DNA of 64,000 bases, from NCBI GenBank assembly GCA_037045155.1, contig JBAOIG010000005.1:558001-622000 (forward strand), written 5' to 3'. The translations under genes and the position numbers were made by a program. Origin of the DNA: Thermomicrobiales bacterium. Its GTDB lineage: Bacteria > Chloroflexota > Chloroflexia > Thermomicrobiales > CFX8. Numbering within the stretch: the stretch's first letter is position 1; each line of letters begins with the position of its first letter. The notes under the pieces are model-generated. The model was not told the DNA's origin, made no database searches, and saw nothing but the letters and a program-made list of their open reading frames with translations. Of this stretch, positions 16,986 through 26,151 are shown one piece after another.

Positions 16986-17918
16986 TCAGGCAGCGCTCGA
17001 AACAACCGCTCGAGGCTGCGCTTCCTCCGCGACAGCGGGTTCGCGCCAGCCCCGCCAGGCAGCGTACCCGAGCGCCCCAGCGCCGACCGTCGCGGCGACG
17101 GTCGCGATCAACCCGCCGATCCAGGGGATCAGACCGATGATGCCGAATGTCAGCACGCCGAGCACCGCGCTCAGATACGGTCGCTCCGGTCGCTGACTCC
17201 AGCCAAACCGGCGCGCCAGCCAGTTGCCAATTGCTGTCGCCGCGACCAGGTAGCCGAGGAACCACAGCGTTGGCAACAGGAAGATCAGCACTCCGAGCCC
17301 GAGGGGAATGCCAACGATTGTCAGCAGTAGAGAAACAGCCAGGATCGGCAGACCGATGAATAGAATCGCCGCCCAGCCGATCGACCCAGCCGGCTTCTGG
17401 CCAAGCAACCCGGACGCGCGTTCCAGTTGACGCCCGCCAACCGCCGCGAAGATCAGGCCGGCGACGACGAGTACCATCGTCATGCCGATCCAGAAGACGA
17501 TGCTGAAGAGCGCGGCGTCCCAGTAGCTGAAGCCCTCTATTCGGTCGATCGAGCCGGTGACGACCGCGCCGTCCTCACGAACGACCTCGCCACGCCAGAG
17601 GCTGATATCGCCCGTTTGCGAGCCAGCCAGCAGGTGGAGCGTTCCACGAGCGACGACCACGTCGCCATTGACGACGCCAGAGACCCAGGCATCGCCATCA
17701 ATGACAACCAGCGCCTCGGTCACCGTTCCGTCGATCCGCGCATCGTCGCTAATGACGACGACCGTGTCGGCGCGCTGGCCGGCATCGATCGTGATCGGCC
17801 GATTGACCTGCAGGATGAAATCGCTCACATCGTTGCCATCGGCAGCGAACACAACCGACGGAATGAGTGCGATCAGCAACACGACGAGCAACAACGACAG
17901 GCGTGAGATGAGCTTCAC
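16986..17918 (-). CDS. Secreted/membrane bactofilin-like polymer-forming protein
   Basis: A 310-residue protein. A clear signal peptide (VKLISRLSLLLVVLLIALIP, cleavage near VFA-AD) is followed by a repetitive beta-helical region at about 40-130, with ladder motifs such as DARIDGTVTEALVVIDGDAWVSG typical of polymer-forming/bactofilin-like domains. Four hydrophobic segments follow at about 140-280, and a short Glu/Ala tail ends the protein. Such proteins are often annotated as polymer-forming cytoskeletal family, but here the beta-helix would face outside. The start is a GTG at 17918 with AAGGAG six bases before it. It is monocistronic. Confidence 0.72.
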   Translation of the reverse strand: MKLISRLSLLLVVLLIALIPSVVFAADGNDVSDFILQVNRPITIDAGQRADTVVVISDDARIDGTVTEALVVIDGDAWVSGVVNGDVVVARGTLHLLAGSQTGDISLWRGEVVREDGAVVTGSIDRIEGFSYWDAALFSIVFWIGMTMVLVVAGLIFAAVGGRQLERASGLLGQKPAGSIGWAAILFIGLPILAVSLLLTIVGIPLGLGVLIFLLPTLWFLGYLVAATAIGNWLARRFGWSQRPERPYLSAVLGVLTFGIIGLIPWIGGLIATVAATVGAGALGYAAWRGWREPAVAEEAQPRAVVSSAA

Positions 17919-18183
17919 GTTGCGCTCCTTTCGACACGTTCGACCCACAGCGCGCGAACCGGGCTGGCTCGCGTCGCGCGAATATTGTGTGCCATTTCAC
18001 CTGAGAAAGGCATAACATCCTGGGCGCCAGCGTGTCATTTGCGTAACAGGATGGCCAGGCTCCGGCCTGTGGCAATCGACGCGAAGCATCGCATCCGCTC
18101 GCGCCAGCGACGTTGCCACGATCTCCCGCGCGACCCGGAGGCGGACCCGGTGTGTTGCGAGCTGCGGCGCCAGCCGGGATGGT

Positions 18184-20124
18184 TCAGTCTGGCTCGTCGC
18201 CGGTGAGCGCGGGGATGATGAACACAACGCGAAGCCCGCCGTCCTCGGGGCGTTCGATCCAGATCCGCCCTCCGTGGGCCTCGACAACGACCCGGGCGAG
18301 ATAGAGGCCCAGGCCCATTCCCGGCGCGTTCGATCGCCGAGCGCTTGCGGCGCGATGAAATCGCTCGAAGACGAGGGGCAGATCGTCCTCGTCGATTCCG
18401 GGGCCGTAGTCGCGCACAGCGAACTCGACCCATTCGCCGCGCGCCCGCGCCAGAACCTCGATCGGCAGGCCGGCCGGAGTGTATTTCACCGCGTTGTGGA
18501 TCAGGTTGCGCAGCACCTGGTCGATCCAGTCGGGATCGGCGTCGAGCATCAGGCCCGGCTCGCTCGATGTAGAGAATGCGCGATCTTCGGCAAGCTGCCG
18601 CTCCGCGTCGACCGAATGCTGAATCAGCGAGCGGACGAGTGTCGGCTCGGTTTCGAGGGGGTGCCGGCCGGCACGGATATTCGAAAGCTGAACCATGTTC
18701 TCGATCAGGCTCGCCAGCCGGCGACTCTCCGAGGCGATGTCGCTGAGGAAGGCGTGCCGGCTCTCCGCGTCGAGCGCGCTCCAATCGCGCAGCAGCATCG
18801 TCGCGCCGCCCTGGATCGTCGTCAACGGCGTGCGGAGCTCGTGGGAAACCAGCGAAAGGAAGTCATCCTTGAGCTGTTCGGCGTCCTTGATCTGGCTGAT
18901 GTCCTGGAACACGACGACGGCGCCGCTCACCATTCCGGTCGAATCCCGCAGCGGAGTGCTGTTAACCAGGATCGTGATCTCGTCACCGTTCGGGCGCAGC
19001 AACCGGAGCTCATGGCGCGCAACGGTTTCTCCATCGAGGAGTGAACGAACCATCGGGATGCCGTAGCGCTCGACGGGCGTGCCATCGGCGTCGAACCGCG
19101 GGTTACGCGAGAGAAACTCGTCCACCGAAATCGGCGTCGTGATCGCCCACCCCAACAGCTCGGATGCCTGGGAGTTAGCCATCGTCACCTCCTCCTCCGG
19201 CCCTGGCTCGAGGAGGAGAATCGCCTCCGGCAACTGGTCGATGATCGTGCGCAATCGTTCCTGCTGAAGCTCGATCGCCGAATACAGCCGCGCGTTCTCG
19301 ATCGCGACGGCGGCGTGACGCGCGAGCAGCTCGACGAGGCGGGCATCCTCGTCGGTAAACTCGCCGCCAAAGCGCTTCTCGGTCAGATACAGATTTCCAA
19401 GCACGTGGCCGCGGGCAACAATTGGCACTCCCAGAAAGCTGCGCATCGGCGGATGATTCGGGGGAAATCCGACCGACGCCGGGTGCGTGGACAGATCGAC
19501 CAGTCGAATCGTGCGCGGTTCGGCAAGGAGCAACCCGAGGATACCGCGCCCTCGCGGCGGATGCCCGATTCGGCCCTCCTCGGCCTCGGTCATGCCCGAT
19601 GTCAAGAACGACGTCAGCTCGCCGTCGGGGCCGGGGATGCCGAGCGCCGCGTAGCGCGCGCCGGCCAGCTCGGCTGCCAGATCCACGATCCGTCGGAGGA
19701 CGGTGTTGAGCTCTAGCTCGCTGGTGACGGCCAGGACCGAACGACTGACGACCTCGAGCTGCGACGCGAGATTCAGGCGGCTACGCTCATTCTCGATCGC
19801 CTGGCGAAATCCGACCGAGGCTGCGTGGAGCGCCGCGATCGCGCGCCCCTCAGCATCCGAATCCAGCGTCGCGACGTCAGACTGATTGTCGATCGGCCGG
19901 CGGTATGGGCCAAGGACGACCACCGAATCGCGACTCGCGTCGTACCGGGTGGCCAGATAGCGATGATAGTTGATCTGCGTCTCGACGGTGCCAAGGCCGT
20001 GTTGCACGGTGGCTGCCATTATCTCGCGTCGGACAGCAGCCGGGGCGCTGGCAAGCAACGACACCGGCACGCCAATCGCCCTGGAGAGCGCCTCGGTGAC
20101 CGGCTTGATGACACTGAGGGGCAT
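18184..20124 (-). CDS. GAF-PAS sensor histidine kinase
   Basis: A 646-residue cytoplasmic-looking hybrid-less histidine kinase without an evident membrane segment. After an unassigned N-terminal domain (1-115) come a GAF domain (about 130-275, with RSFLGVPIVARGHVLGNLYL), a PAS domain (about 285-410), a HisKA domain with the phospho-acceptor in SLVSHELRTPLTTI (about 430), and an HATPase_c domain with N box RNLIHNAVKYT, G1 DYGPGID and G2 GMGLGLYLA. Its ATG overlaps the stop of the response regulator by one base (TAATG). The pair probably senses a redox or small-ligand signal, but the ligand is not readable. Confidence 0.93.
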   Translation of the reverse strand: MPLSVIKPVTEALSRAIGVPVSLLASAPAAVRREIMAATVQHGLGTVETQINYHRYLATRYDASRDSVVVLGPYRRPIDNQSDVATLDSDAEGRAIAALHAASVGFRQAIENERSRLNLASQLEVVSRSVLAVTSELELNTVLRRIVDLAAELAGARYAALGIPGPDGELTSFLTSGMTEAEEGRIGHPPRGRGILGLLLAEPRTIRLVDLSTHPASVGFPPNHPPMRSFLGVPIVARGHVLGNLYLTEKRFGGEFTDEDARLVELLARHAAVAIENARLYSAIELQQERLRTIIDQLPEAILLLEPGPEEEVTMANSQASELLGWAITTPISVDEFLSRNPRFDADGTPVERYGIPMVRSLLDGETVARHELRLLRPNGDEITILVNSTPLRDSTGMVSGAVVVFQDISQIKDAEQLKDDFLSLVSHELRTPLTTIQGGATMLLRDWSALDAESRHAFLSDIASESRRLASLIENMVQLSNIRAGRHPLETEPTLVRSLIQHSVDAERQLAEDRAFSTSSEPGLMLDADPDWIDQVLRNLIHNAVKYTPAGLPIEVLARARGEWVEFAVRDYGPGIDEDDLPLVFERFHRAASARRSNAPGMGLGLYLARVVVEAHGGRIWIERPEDGGLRVVFIIPALTGDEPD

Positions 20125-20825
20125 TAGCCCTCCTCGCCCGGTGGCTCCATCCGGTAGCCGACCCCGGGAAAGGTGCGGATCAGCGGGTTTTCGTTGTCCT
20201 GGTCATCCAGCTTCTTGCGGATACGGCTCACCCATGTGCGCAGATAGTAGGTCTCGTCGCGGAACTCCGGCCCCCAGATGCGCGAAAGAAGCTCGCTGTG
20301 GAGCATCACCCGGCCGGCGTTGGAGGCGAGCTGATAGAGCACCTCCCACTCGGTCCGGCTCAGCTGGATCTCTGCGCCGTTCACGATCACATTGCGATTG
20401 ACCAGGTCGATCGTGACGCGGGGATACTCCAGGATCTGGCTGGCCGGGGTTGCGCCGCCGGCCGAGCGGCGGAGGATCGCCGCGATCCGGGCCGAGAGCT
20501 CGTCGGGATCGAACGGCTTCGTGACATAATCATCGGCGCCCTGATCCAGGCCGCGGATCTTGTCGGCCCCGCTCGCCCGCGCTGTCAGCAGGATGATCGG
20601 CACGTTGGATACCTGGCGGATGCGCTTCATGGCCTCCAGCCCGTCCACCACCGGCATCATAATATCGAGCACGACGAGATCCGGCCGCTCGCGTTCGGCA
20701 GACTGGACTGCTTCCTCGCCGTTCGTCGCCGTGACGACGGCATAGCCGTCGGTCTGCAACTTCGCCCGCACCAGTCGCAGGATCGGCGCATCGTCATCAG
20801 CAACAAGGATCATATGCTTGCGCAC
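20124..20825 (-). CDS. OmpR-family response regulator
   Basis: About 233 residues: an N-terminal receiver (ILVADDDAPILRLV acidic pair, phospho-Asp in LVVLDIMMPVVDG, conserved Thr in IILLTAR, Lys in YVTKPFDPDEL) and a C-terminal winged-helix DNA-binding domain (LSRTEWEVLYQLASN, SRIWGPEFRDETYYLRTWVS-type recognition helix region). All residues needed for phosphotransfer are present. The start is ambiguous: a GTG at 20825, an ATG at 20813, or a GTG at 20864. It is co-transcribed with the downstream histidine kinase, which is its likely partner. Confidence 0.93.
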   Translation of the reverse strand: MRKHMILVADDDAPILRLVRAKLQTDGYAVVTATNGEEAVQSAERERPDLVVLDIMMPVVDGLEAMKRIRQVSNVPIILLTARASGADKIRGLDQGADDYVTKPFDPDELSARIAAILRRSAGGATPASQILEYPRVTIDLVNRNVIVNGAEIQLSRTEWEVLYQLASNAGRVMLHSELLSRIWGPEFRDETYYLRTWVSRIRKKLDDQDNENPLIRTFPGVGYRMEPPGEEG

Positions 20826-21083
20826 GCAGCCACTCTCACTCTCACCCGCGTTGCCGCAAATCACGGTGCAATTCTAGTCTATTGCACGAGCGCAGGAGAG
20901 AACCCTCGTGCCGCAACGGAAAGCGCCGAGCTTCGAAACGTACACGAAACTGTAACGACCCCCGTTCGACAGATCACACAGCCGAAACATCTGCTCGCTT
21001 AGGCTTTATCTGATGCGTGACATTTCGACCTGTCAGGGTCGGGCAGATATATGCGCCGTGAAGACGAATGGAGAGATAGAGAC

Positions 21084-22016
21084 GTGAAGACGGTGATCGT
21101 GCCGCTGGACGGGTCGGAGCTATCGCAACATGCGGTGAGCCTGGCAACCACACTCGCGCGTGCCCGTCGGGGCTCTATCACCCTCGTGCACGTCGTCGAT
21201 GAGCCAGCGTTCAGTGATCTTCCGCCGGCCATGACCGTTGAGGATCGCGCGAACGCAGAACAGTACCTCGCCTTCGTCGCCGCTTCGATCGGGGAGGGCG
21301 TGAAGGTGGAAACTCGCATCCTGACGGGCAATCCGACCGAGGAGCTTCTCCGCTTCGCCGACCGCACACCCGAAGCGATGATTGCGATGTCGTCGCATGG
21401 GCGCGGCGGCTTCGGGCGGGTCATGTTCGGCAGCGTCGCCGACAAGGTGATCCGCGGTTCGAAGGTGCCCGTTGCCCTGGTGCGAGATGAACACTCCGTG
21501 CGAAACGAGAACCTGAGGACGATTCTCGTGCCACTCGACGGCTCGCCGCTCTCGGAAACCGCGCTGCCCTACGCCACGGAGCTGGCCGCTGGCACTGGCG
21601 CGACGCTGGCGCTCGTCCGGGTCATCGACCCATTCTGGCAGGCCGCCTTTGTCGCCGAAGTCCCCGAGTCGGTCTATCTTTCCCAGCAGCAGATCGAGGA
21701 GCTGGAGGAGCAGTCCCGCGCCGAGGCACGCGCCGCCCTCGACGCAATGGCGACGCAGCTCCGCTCCGACGGGCTGAGGGTTGTCTGGGAGGTTCGCTCC
21801 GGACGCCCGGCAGACGAGATCGCGCGGGTTGCCGAGACGACCGACGCAGACCTGATCCTCATCTCCACCCACGGCCGCGGAGGCTTTCGCCGCTGGGCCT
21901 TCGGCAGCGTCACCAACGAGCTGCTCCATCGTGGCACAACTCCGATCCTGGCGATCCCGCCCGGCGCACACGCCCGCGAGATCACCGAGCCAGCTCGATC
22001 GGCCATCGCAAGCTGA
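21084..22016 (+). CDS. Tandem universal stress protein (two UspA domains)
   Basis: A 310-residue cytoplasmic protein made of two UspA domains, about 1-145 and 150-305. Each begins with a strand of the type TVIVPLDGSELS or TILVPLDGSPLS. Each ends with the ATP-binding loop (SHGRGGFGRVMFGSVADKV; STHGRGGFRRWAFGSVTNEL), so both are likely nucleotide-binding. The GTG start at 21084 has GGAG ten bases upstream. It is divergent from the two-component system across about 260 bases, which makes it a candidate target of that regulator. A strong hairpin follows the gene at 22042-22064. Confidence 0.92.
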   Translation: MKTVIVPLDGSELSQHAVSLATTLARARRGSITLVHVVDEPAFSDLPPAMTVEDRANAEQYLAFVAASIGEGVKVETRILTGNPTEELLRFADRTPEAMIAMSSHGRGGFGRVMFGSVADKVIRGSKVPVALVRDEHSVRNENLRTILVPLDGSPLSETALPYATELAAGTGATLALVRVIDPFWQAAFVAEVPESVYLSQQQIEELEEQSRAEARAALDAMATQLRSDGLRVVWEVRSGRPADEIARVAETTDADLILISTHGRGGFRRWAFGSVTNELLHRGTTPILAIPPGAHAREITEPARSAIAS

Positions 22017-22041
22017 ATGATCTGTCCGGGCGAGGCGGGCA

Positions 22042-22064
22042 CGGGTTGGTGAGCCATCAACCCG
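22042..22064 (+). terminator. Hairpin after universal stress gene, possible terminator or attenuator
   Basis: A 10-bp stem (CGGGTTGGTG paired with CATCAACCCG, one G-T type mismatch) encloses a three-base loop. It lies 26 bases after the usp stop and 37 bases before the CoA-transferase start. No T tract follows, so it may be a processing site or a weak terminator rather than a classical rho-independent one. Confidence 0.4.
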
Positions 22065-22100
22065 CGACTGCCCCTGCCGGCACAACGGAATGAGCGAGGA

Positions 22101-23411
22101 ATGAACACCAGATCCAATGGCTGGTCGAGGCGATATGACCAGAAGCTTCGCTCGGCGGGAGGCGCTGTTGCGCTTGTGAAGAGCGGCCAGCGGGTTTTCG
22201 TCCAGGGTTCCTGCGCGACCCCGCACGCTCTGCTTACGGCGCTGGCCGGCCGGGCTGGCGAGCTACACGATGTCCGATTGGTTCACCTGCACACGGAAGG
22301 CCCATCGCCGTTCCTTCAGGCCGAGGCGCAAGCAAGCTTCCGGCACGAGGCGCTGTTCGTCGGCTCGAACGTCCGCGAGGCAGTCAATGCCGGGCAGGCC
22401 GACTATATCCCGATCTTTCTCTCGGAGGTGCCGTTGCTATTCAGCTCGGGCCACCTGCCGATCGACGTCGCGCTGATCCACGTTTCACCGCCTGATAGCC
22501 ACGGGTTCTGCTCGCTCGGGGTCTCGGTCGATGTCACAATGGCGGCGTTGCGCTGTGCGCGAACGGTGCTCGCCCAGGTCAACACATCGATGCCACGCAC
22601 CCACGGCGCAGGCTTCATCCACGTCGATGACATCGACGCGATTGTCGAGATCGCCACCCCGCTGCCGATCGTCGAGCTGGCGATGCCGAGCGAGGCAGAG
22701 ACGCAGATCGGCAAGCATGTCGCCGGGCTGATCGATGACGGCGCAACACTTCAGCTGGGGATCGGCAGCATCCCGAACGCGGTCCTCGCCCAGCTCGGCG
22801 GGCATCGCGACCTCGGCCTGCACACCGAGATGTTCTCCGACGGCGTCATTGATCTCGTCGAGCGAGGGGTTATTACCGGCGATCGCAACCCTCTCCACCC
22901 TGGCAAGCTGGTGACCTCGTTTCTGATGGGCACTCAGCGGCTCTACGACTTCGTCCACGATAACCCGCAAATTGTGATGCGGCCGGCTGACTACACGAAT
23001 GACACGTCAGTGATTCGACGCAACTACAAGATGGTCGCGATCAATTCGGCGATCGAAATCGATCTGACCGGACAGGTTTGCGCGGCATCGATCGGAGACC
23101 GTGTCTACAGCGGCTTCGGTGGGCAGACCGACTTCATCCGGGGCGCTGCGCTGGCCGAGGGTGGCAAAGCGATCATCGCGCTGCCGGCCACTGCCATGGG
23201 CGGCACATCGTCGCGAATCGTCCCCCGGCTCCGTGATGGCGCAATGGTGACACTGACCCAGGCGCACGTTCACTACGTCGTGACCGAGTACGGCGTCGCC
23301 TACCTCTACGGCAAGAACCTGCGCGAGCGAGCCGAGGCGCTGATCAGCATCGCGCACCCCGATTTCCGTAATGACCTCCGCGCGTTCGCCCGCGAGAGGA
23401 ATCGGGGGTGA
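22101..23411 (+). CDS. Acetyl-CoA hydrolase/CoA-transferase family protein
   Basis: A 436-residue protein of the Cat1/4-hydroxybutyrate CoA-transferase family, which moves CoA between acyl-CoA and a carboxylate such as acetate. Visible blocks are VFVQGSCATPHALLTAL near the N terminus, LQLGIGSIPNAVLAQLG and LHTEMFSDGVIDLVE in the middle, and GFGGQTDFIRGA and VTEYGVAYLYGKNLRERA near the C terminus, all as in the family. The exact acyl substrate is unknown. It starts at an ATG behind GGAATGAGCGAGGA and may be read with the upstream usp gene. Confidence 0.88.
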   Translation: MNTRSNGWSRRYDQKLRSAGGAVALVKSGQRVFVQGSCATPHALLTALAGRAGELHDVRLVHLHTEGPSPFLQAEAQASFRHEALFVGSNVREAVNAGQADYIPIFLSEVPLLFSSGHLPIDVALIHVSPPDSHGFCSLGVSVDVTMAALRCARTVLAQVNTSMPRTHGAGFIHVDDIDAIVEIATPLPIVELAMPSEAETQIGKHVAGLIDDGATLQLGIGSIPNAVLAQLGGHRDLGLHTEMFSDGVIDLVERGVITGDRNPLHPGKLVTSFLMGTQRLYDFVHDNPQIVMRPADYTNDTSVIRRNYKMVAINSAIEIDLTGQVCAASIGDRVYSGFGGQTDFIRGAALAEGGKAIIALPATAMGGTSSRIVPRLRDGAMVTLTQAHVHYVVTEYGVAYLYGKNLRERAEALISIAHPDFRNDLRAFARERNRG

Positions 23412-23465
23412 CGGACTGCTCACCCCATCACCCCCGGGCCTGACCCTGAATGCCTGGCTGTCGGA

Positions 23466-24383
23466 CTATCGCGCCGGCAGCCAGCGCTTATTGAGCTTTG
23501 CGACGACGGTGTACGCGGGGTCGAAGACATTGGCGATGTCGTACTCGATGGTCTGGCCGAGCAGGGTCGACGCGGAGCGGGTGTCGAGGCCATAGTCAGC
23601 GGCCAGCCAACGCACAAGCTCGGTCGTCGCAGCCTGCAGCGCCTCGTCGAGTGGGCGGGCATTGCCGATGGCCATGATGTAGTCGTCGTCGATCGTTCGG
23701 GGCCAGACAATGTTGCTGTGCTTGATGATCGAGACAGTGAACCGGACATCCATCGAGATCTCGACGCCGGTGCCGGCGATCTCACCATCACCCTGGACAG
23801 CATGCCCGTCGCCGATATGGAAGAGCGCGCCCGGGACAGCAACCGGGAAGATGACAGTGACACCCGGGCGATGCCCGCGATAGTCCATGTTGCCGCCGTG
23901 CTGCGCCGAAGTCGCGGTCCCGATAGCCTGCCCGCCGGCCGGCGCGACGCCGAAGCAACCGATCATCGGCTCGAGTGGCAGCGCGAGCCGACCCAGCGTC
24001 GCCTCCAACTCGGGGTCGGTCAGCGTCACGACGCCGGCCGCAACATCGACGTCCCAGTCAATCGTCCGTGGCTCGGGCAGTGTGCGGACGAACTCGGGGT
24101 CGAGGATGCGCTCGGCAATGAGCGACGAGCTCCATCCGCGCCGTCGGTTCGGCACGATCGAATCCAGCCGCACAGCCAGTGCATCCCCCGGCTCCGCCCC
24201 TTCGACATAGAAGGGACCACTCTGCGGGTTGCTGCCGCGATGAATGCGGTTGTCGGACGAGTCATGGCCCCCGGCGTCGATCGTTGTCGTCTCGACGCTG
24301 TCCCCATCTCCAATCCGCAGCGCAGGCTCATGGCTGCCAATCGTCGAGAAATAGTGATCCGGCGCAAAGCGATGCACAGTCAT
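23466..24383 (-). CDS. Acetamidase/formamidase family protein
   Basis: A 305-residue enzyme of the FmdA/AmdA family, which hydrolyses formamide or acetamide to ammonia and the acid. Recognisable segments are DGDSVETTTIDAGGHDS near the N terminus, NPQSGPFYVEGAEPGDALAV, IGCFGVAPAGGQAIGTATS and HIGDGHAVQGDGEIAGTGVE, which hold the family's conserved metal and active-site region. The start is the ATG at 24383, preceded by GGAGGGACCAACG. The true amide substrate cannot be read. It stands alone, convergent with the CoA-transferase. Confidence 0.88.
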   Translation of the reverse strand: MTVHRFAPDHYFSTIGSHEPALRIGDGDSVETTTIDAGGHDSSDNRIHRGSNPQSGPFYVEGAEPGDALAVRLDSIVPNRRRGWSSSLIAERILDPEFVRTLPEPRTIDWDVDVAAGVVTLTDPELEATLGRLALPLEPMIGCFGVAPAGGQAIGTATSAQHGGNMDYRGHRPGVTVIFPVAVPGALFHIGDGHAVQGDGEIAGTGVEISMDVRFTVSIIKHSNIVWPRTIDDDYIMAIGNARPLDEALQAATTELVRWLAADYGLDTRSASTLLGQTIEYDIANVFDPAYTVVAKLNKRWLPAR

Positions 24384-24469
24384 CGTTGGTCCCTCCCTCA
24401 ATCCGTGCCTATCCGTTGCCGGCAGGATACGGGATTGCGGGCCGTGTCTCACCCCCCGGCTGTCGTTTG

Positions 24470-25093
24470 TTACAACACCAGCAGGCCGCGTCGAGCCGCG
24501 ATAGCAACCGCTTCGGTGCGGCTGGCCGCGTCGAGCTTATCCAGGATGGCGGCGACGTGGAACTTGACGGTGTGCTCGCTGATCCCGAGCTCGACCGCGA
24601 TCGTCTTGTTCGGCAGCCCGAGCGCGACCAGCGCGAGCACTTGCTGCTCTCGGTCGGTGAGGGTTTCATCCAGATCGAGCGGGGCAGGCGCCGTAACCGC
24701 CATCGGCGCGACAGCCGGATCGAGGACGACCAGTCCGCGCAGCGTCGCGAGGACGGCGGCCGCGAGCTCGTCTGGCCCGGCATCACGCGAGAGAATCGCC
24801 AGCCCACGGCCTGCCAGCTGCGCCATCCGCCTCCCGGTCGTGACGTCATCGACCAGCAGCACGAGCGCCGCCTCGGGGTGGCTGGCAGCCAGGCGGGAGG
24901 GGTATTCGGTGTCATCCGAATCCACGTCGATCACCAGCAGGTCGGGGGCTTCGAATGGCTCGAGGTCGCTGCCAATCAGATAGGCAACGACCTCGACTGT
25001 GTCGAGCGGGGCCAGCATCGCGCGCAGCCCGGCTCGCACCGACGGATAGGCCGATGCGATCGCGACACGGGCTGGCTGGCCGCCGCTCGACAC
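24470..25093 (-). CDS. LuxR/NarL-type regulator with degenerate receiver domain
   Basis: A 207-residue protein with a receiver-like domain (9-115) and a C-terminal LuxR helix-turn-helix (LTDREQQVLALVALGLPNKTIAVELGI-type, with EHTVKFHVAAILDKL; about 147-205). The receiver has lost key residues. The usual acidic pair reads Ser14-Ala15, and the conserved Lys is replaced around Ser102-Arg103. The likely phospho-Asp, Asp56, remains. It may act without phosphorylation. The GTG start lies two bases after the stop of the HtrA-like protease gene, so the two form an operon. No histidine kinase is adjacent. Confidence 0.86.
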   Translation of the reverse strand: MSSGGQPARVAIASAYPSVRAGLRAMLAPLDTVEVVAYLIGSDLEPFEAPDLLVIDVDSDDTEYPSRLAASHPEAALVLLVDDVTTGRRMAQLAGRGLAILSRDAGPDELAAAVLATLRGLVVLDPAVAPMAVTAPAPLDLDETLTDREQQVLALVALGLPNKTIAVELGISEHTVKFHVAAILDKLDAASRTEAVAIAARRGLLVL

Positions 25094-25095
25094 GG

Positions 25096-25959
25096 CTACA
25101 GCTCGCCGATAGTGACGTCGAGGCTCCGGGCCACTCCGCCACGCAGGATGCGGATGCTGGTCGTCTTTCCGACAAGGTCTGGCGATAGCGCGTCGCGCAG
25201 ATCGTCGGTATCGCGGATGATGTCATCGCCGATGCCGACGACGATGTCGCCGACCATCAGCCCACCGACTGCAGCCGGGCTCTCCGGCTCGACGCCGACA
25301 ACAAGCAGACCCGTCTGCTGGCCGGCCTCGGCGTCAGGCAGCGGAACAGGCTGGCTGGTCATCCCGAAATAGGCTCGTCGCCGCCGTCCGTGCGCGAGCA
25401 GCTCAGCGACGATCGGCTCGATCTCGGCGACCGGCAGCGCCAGCACACCTCCCCGGTCCGTCGTGCTCATCCCGATCAGCTCGCCGGACGCCGAGATCAA
25501 CGGCCCGCCAGAGAAGCCGGGATAAAGCGTGAGGTCCGGGCGAATTACGGGTCGCCTGTCTCCGCGGCGTCGTCGCCCCCAGAGCGCGCCCGTGGCCGAG
25601 ATGATGCCCAGCGCTGCGCTCAGGTATCCGCCCGGTCGGCCGATTGCCAGACAAAGATCGCCAACACGCGGATTCGGTGCGCGTAAGGCGGACGCGGGCA
25701 GATCCCCCGCCCGCAACACAGCCAGATCGTTGGCAGGATCGCGGCCGGCCAGCGTCGCCGCAACCCGCTTCCCGTCGGGCAGGATGACGACGATATCCTC
25801 ATCGCGCTCGACGACGTGGTCGGCGGTGATGACGACCCCAGTACTCCAGACGATCCCGGTGGCGCCATAACGCCGCCGGGCATCGACGCCGACGGTCCAC
25901 GCGCCAGCCGCTTCGACGGCATCAGCGTAGCCGATATTGCGTGCTTCATTCGCGGTCAT
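25096..25959 (-). CDS. Trypsin-like serine protease with PDZ domain (HtrA/DegP-like), no signal peptide
   Basis: A 287-residue S1C-family protease. The catalytic triad is complete: His48 (VITADHV), Asp78 (PANDLAVL) and Ser150 (GFSGGPL). A PDZ domain fills about 195-285 (GLLVVGVEPESPAAVGGLMVGDIVVGI-type carboxylate-binding loop). There is no signal peptide or membrane anchor, unlike most HtrA proteins, so it should be cytoplasmic unless exported by another route. It is followed two bases later by a LuxR-type regulator. A role in intracellular protein quality control or regulator processing is inference. Confidence 0.9.
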   Translation of the reverse strand: MTANEARNIGYADAVEAAGAWTVGVDARRRYGATGIVWSTGVVITADHVVERDEDIVVILPDGKRVAATLAGRDPANDLAVLRAGDLPASALRAPNPRVGDLCLAIGRPGGYLSAALGIISATGALWGRRRRGDRRPVIRPDLTLYPGFSGGPLISASGELIGMSTTDRGGVLALPVAEIEPIVAELLAHGRRRRAYFGMTSQPVPLPDAEAGQQTGLLVVGVEPESPAAVGGLMVGDIVVGIGDDIIRDTDDLRDALSPDLVGKTTSIRILRGGVARSLDVTIGEL

Positions 25960-26151
25960 ATCTCGTGCCCCTCTTCAGGTGAGCGAACGTGCCAATACAT
26001 CCGATTGTGCCGGTTGCCGGCGTCGGAGGCATCAGCCGGTCCGGTAGTGGCGACCTGCCCGATTGAGCAGGGTGACGACTCGCCAACAAACGAGCAATAT
26101 CGGAAAACAAGGCGAACGTGCCCCCCGCGCGGCCGTTCGTAACCCCGGCTG

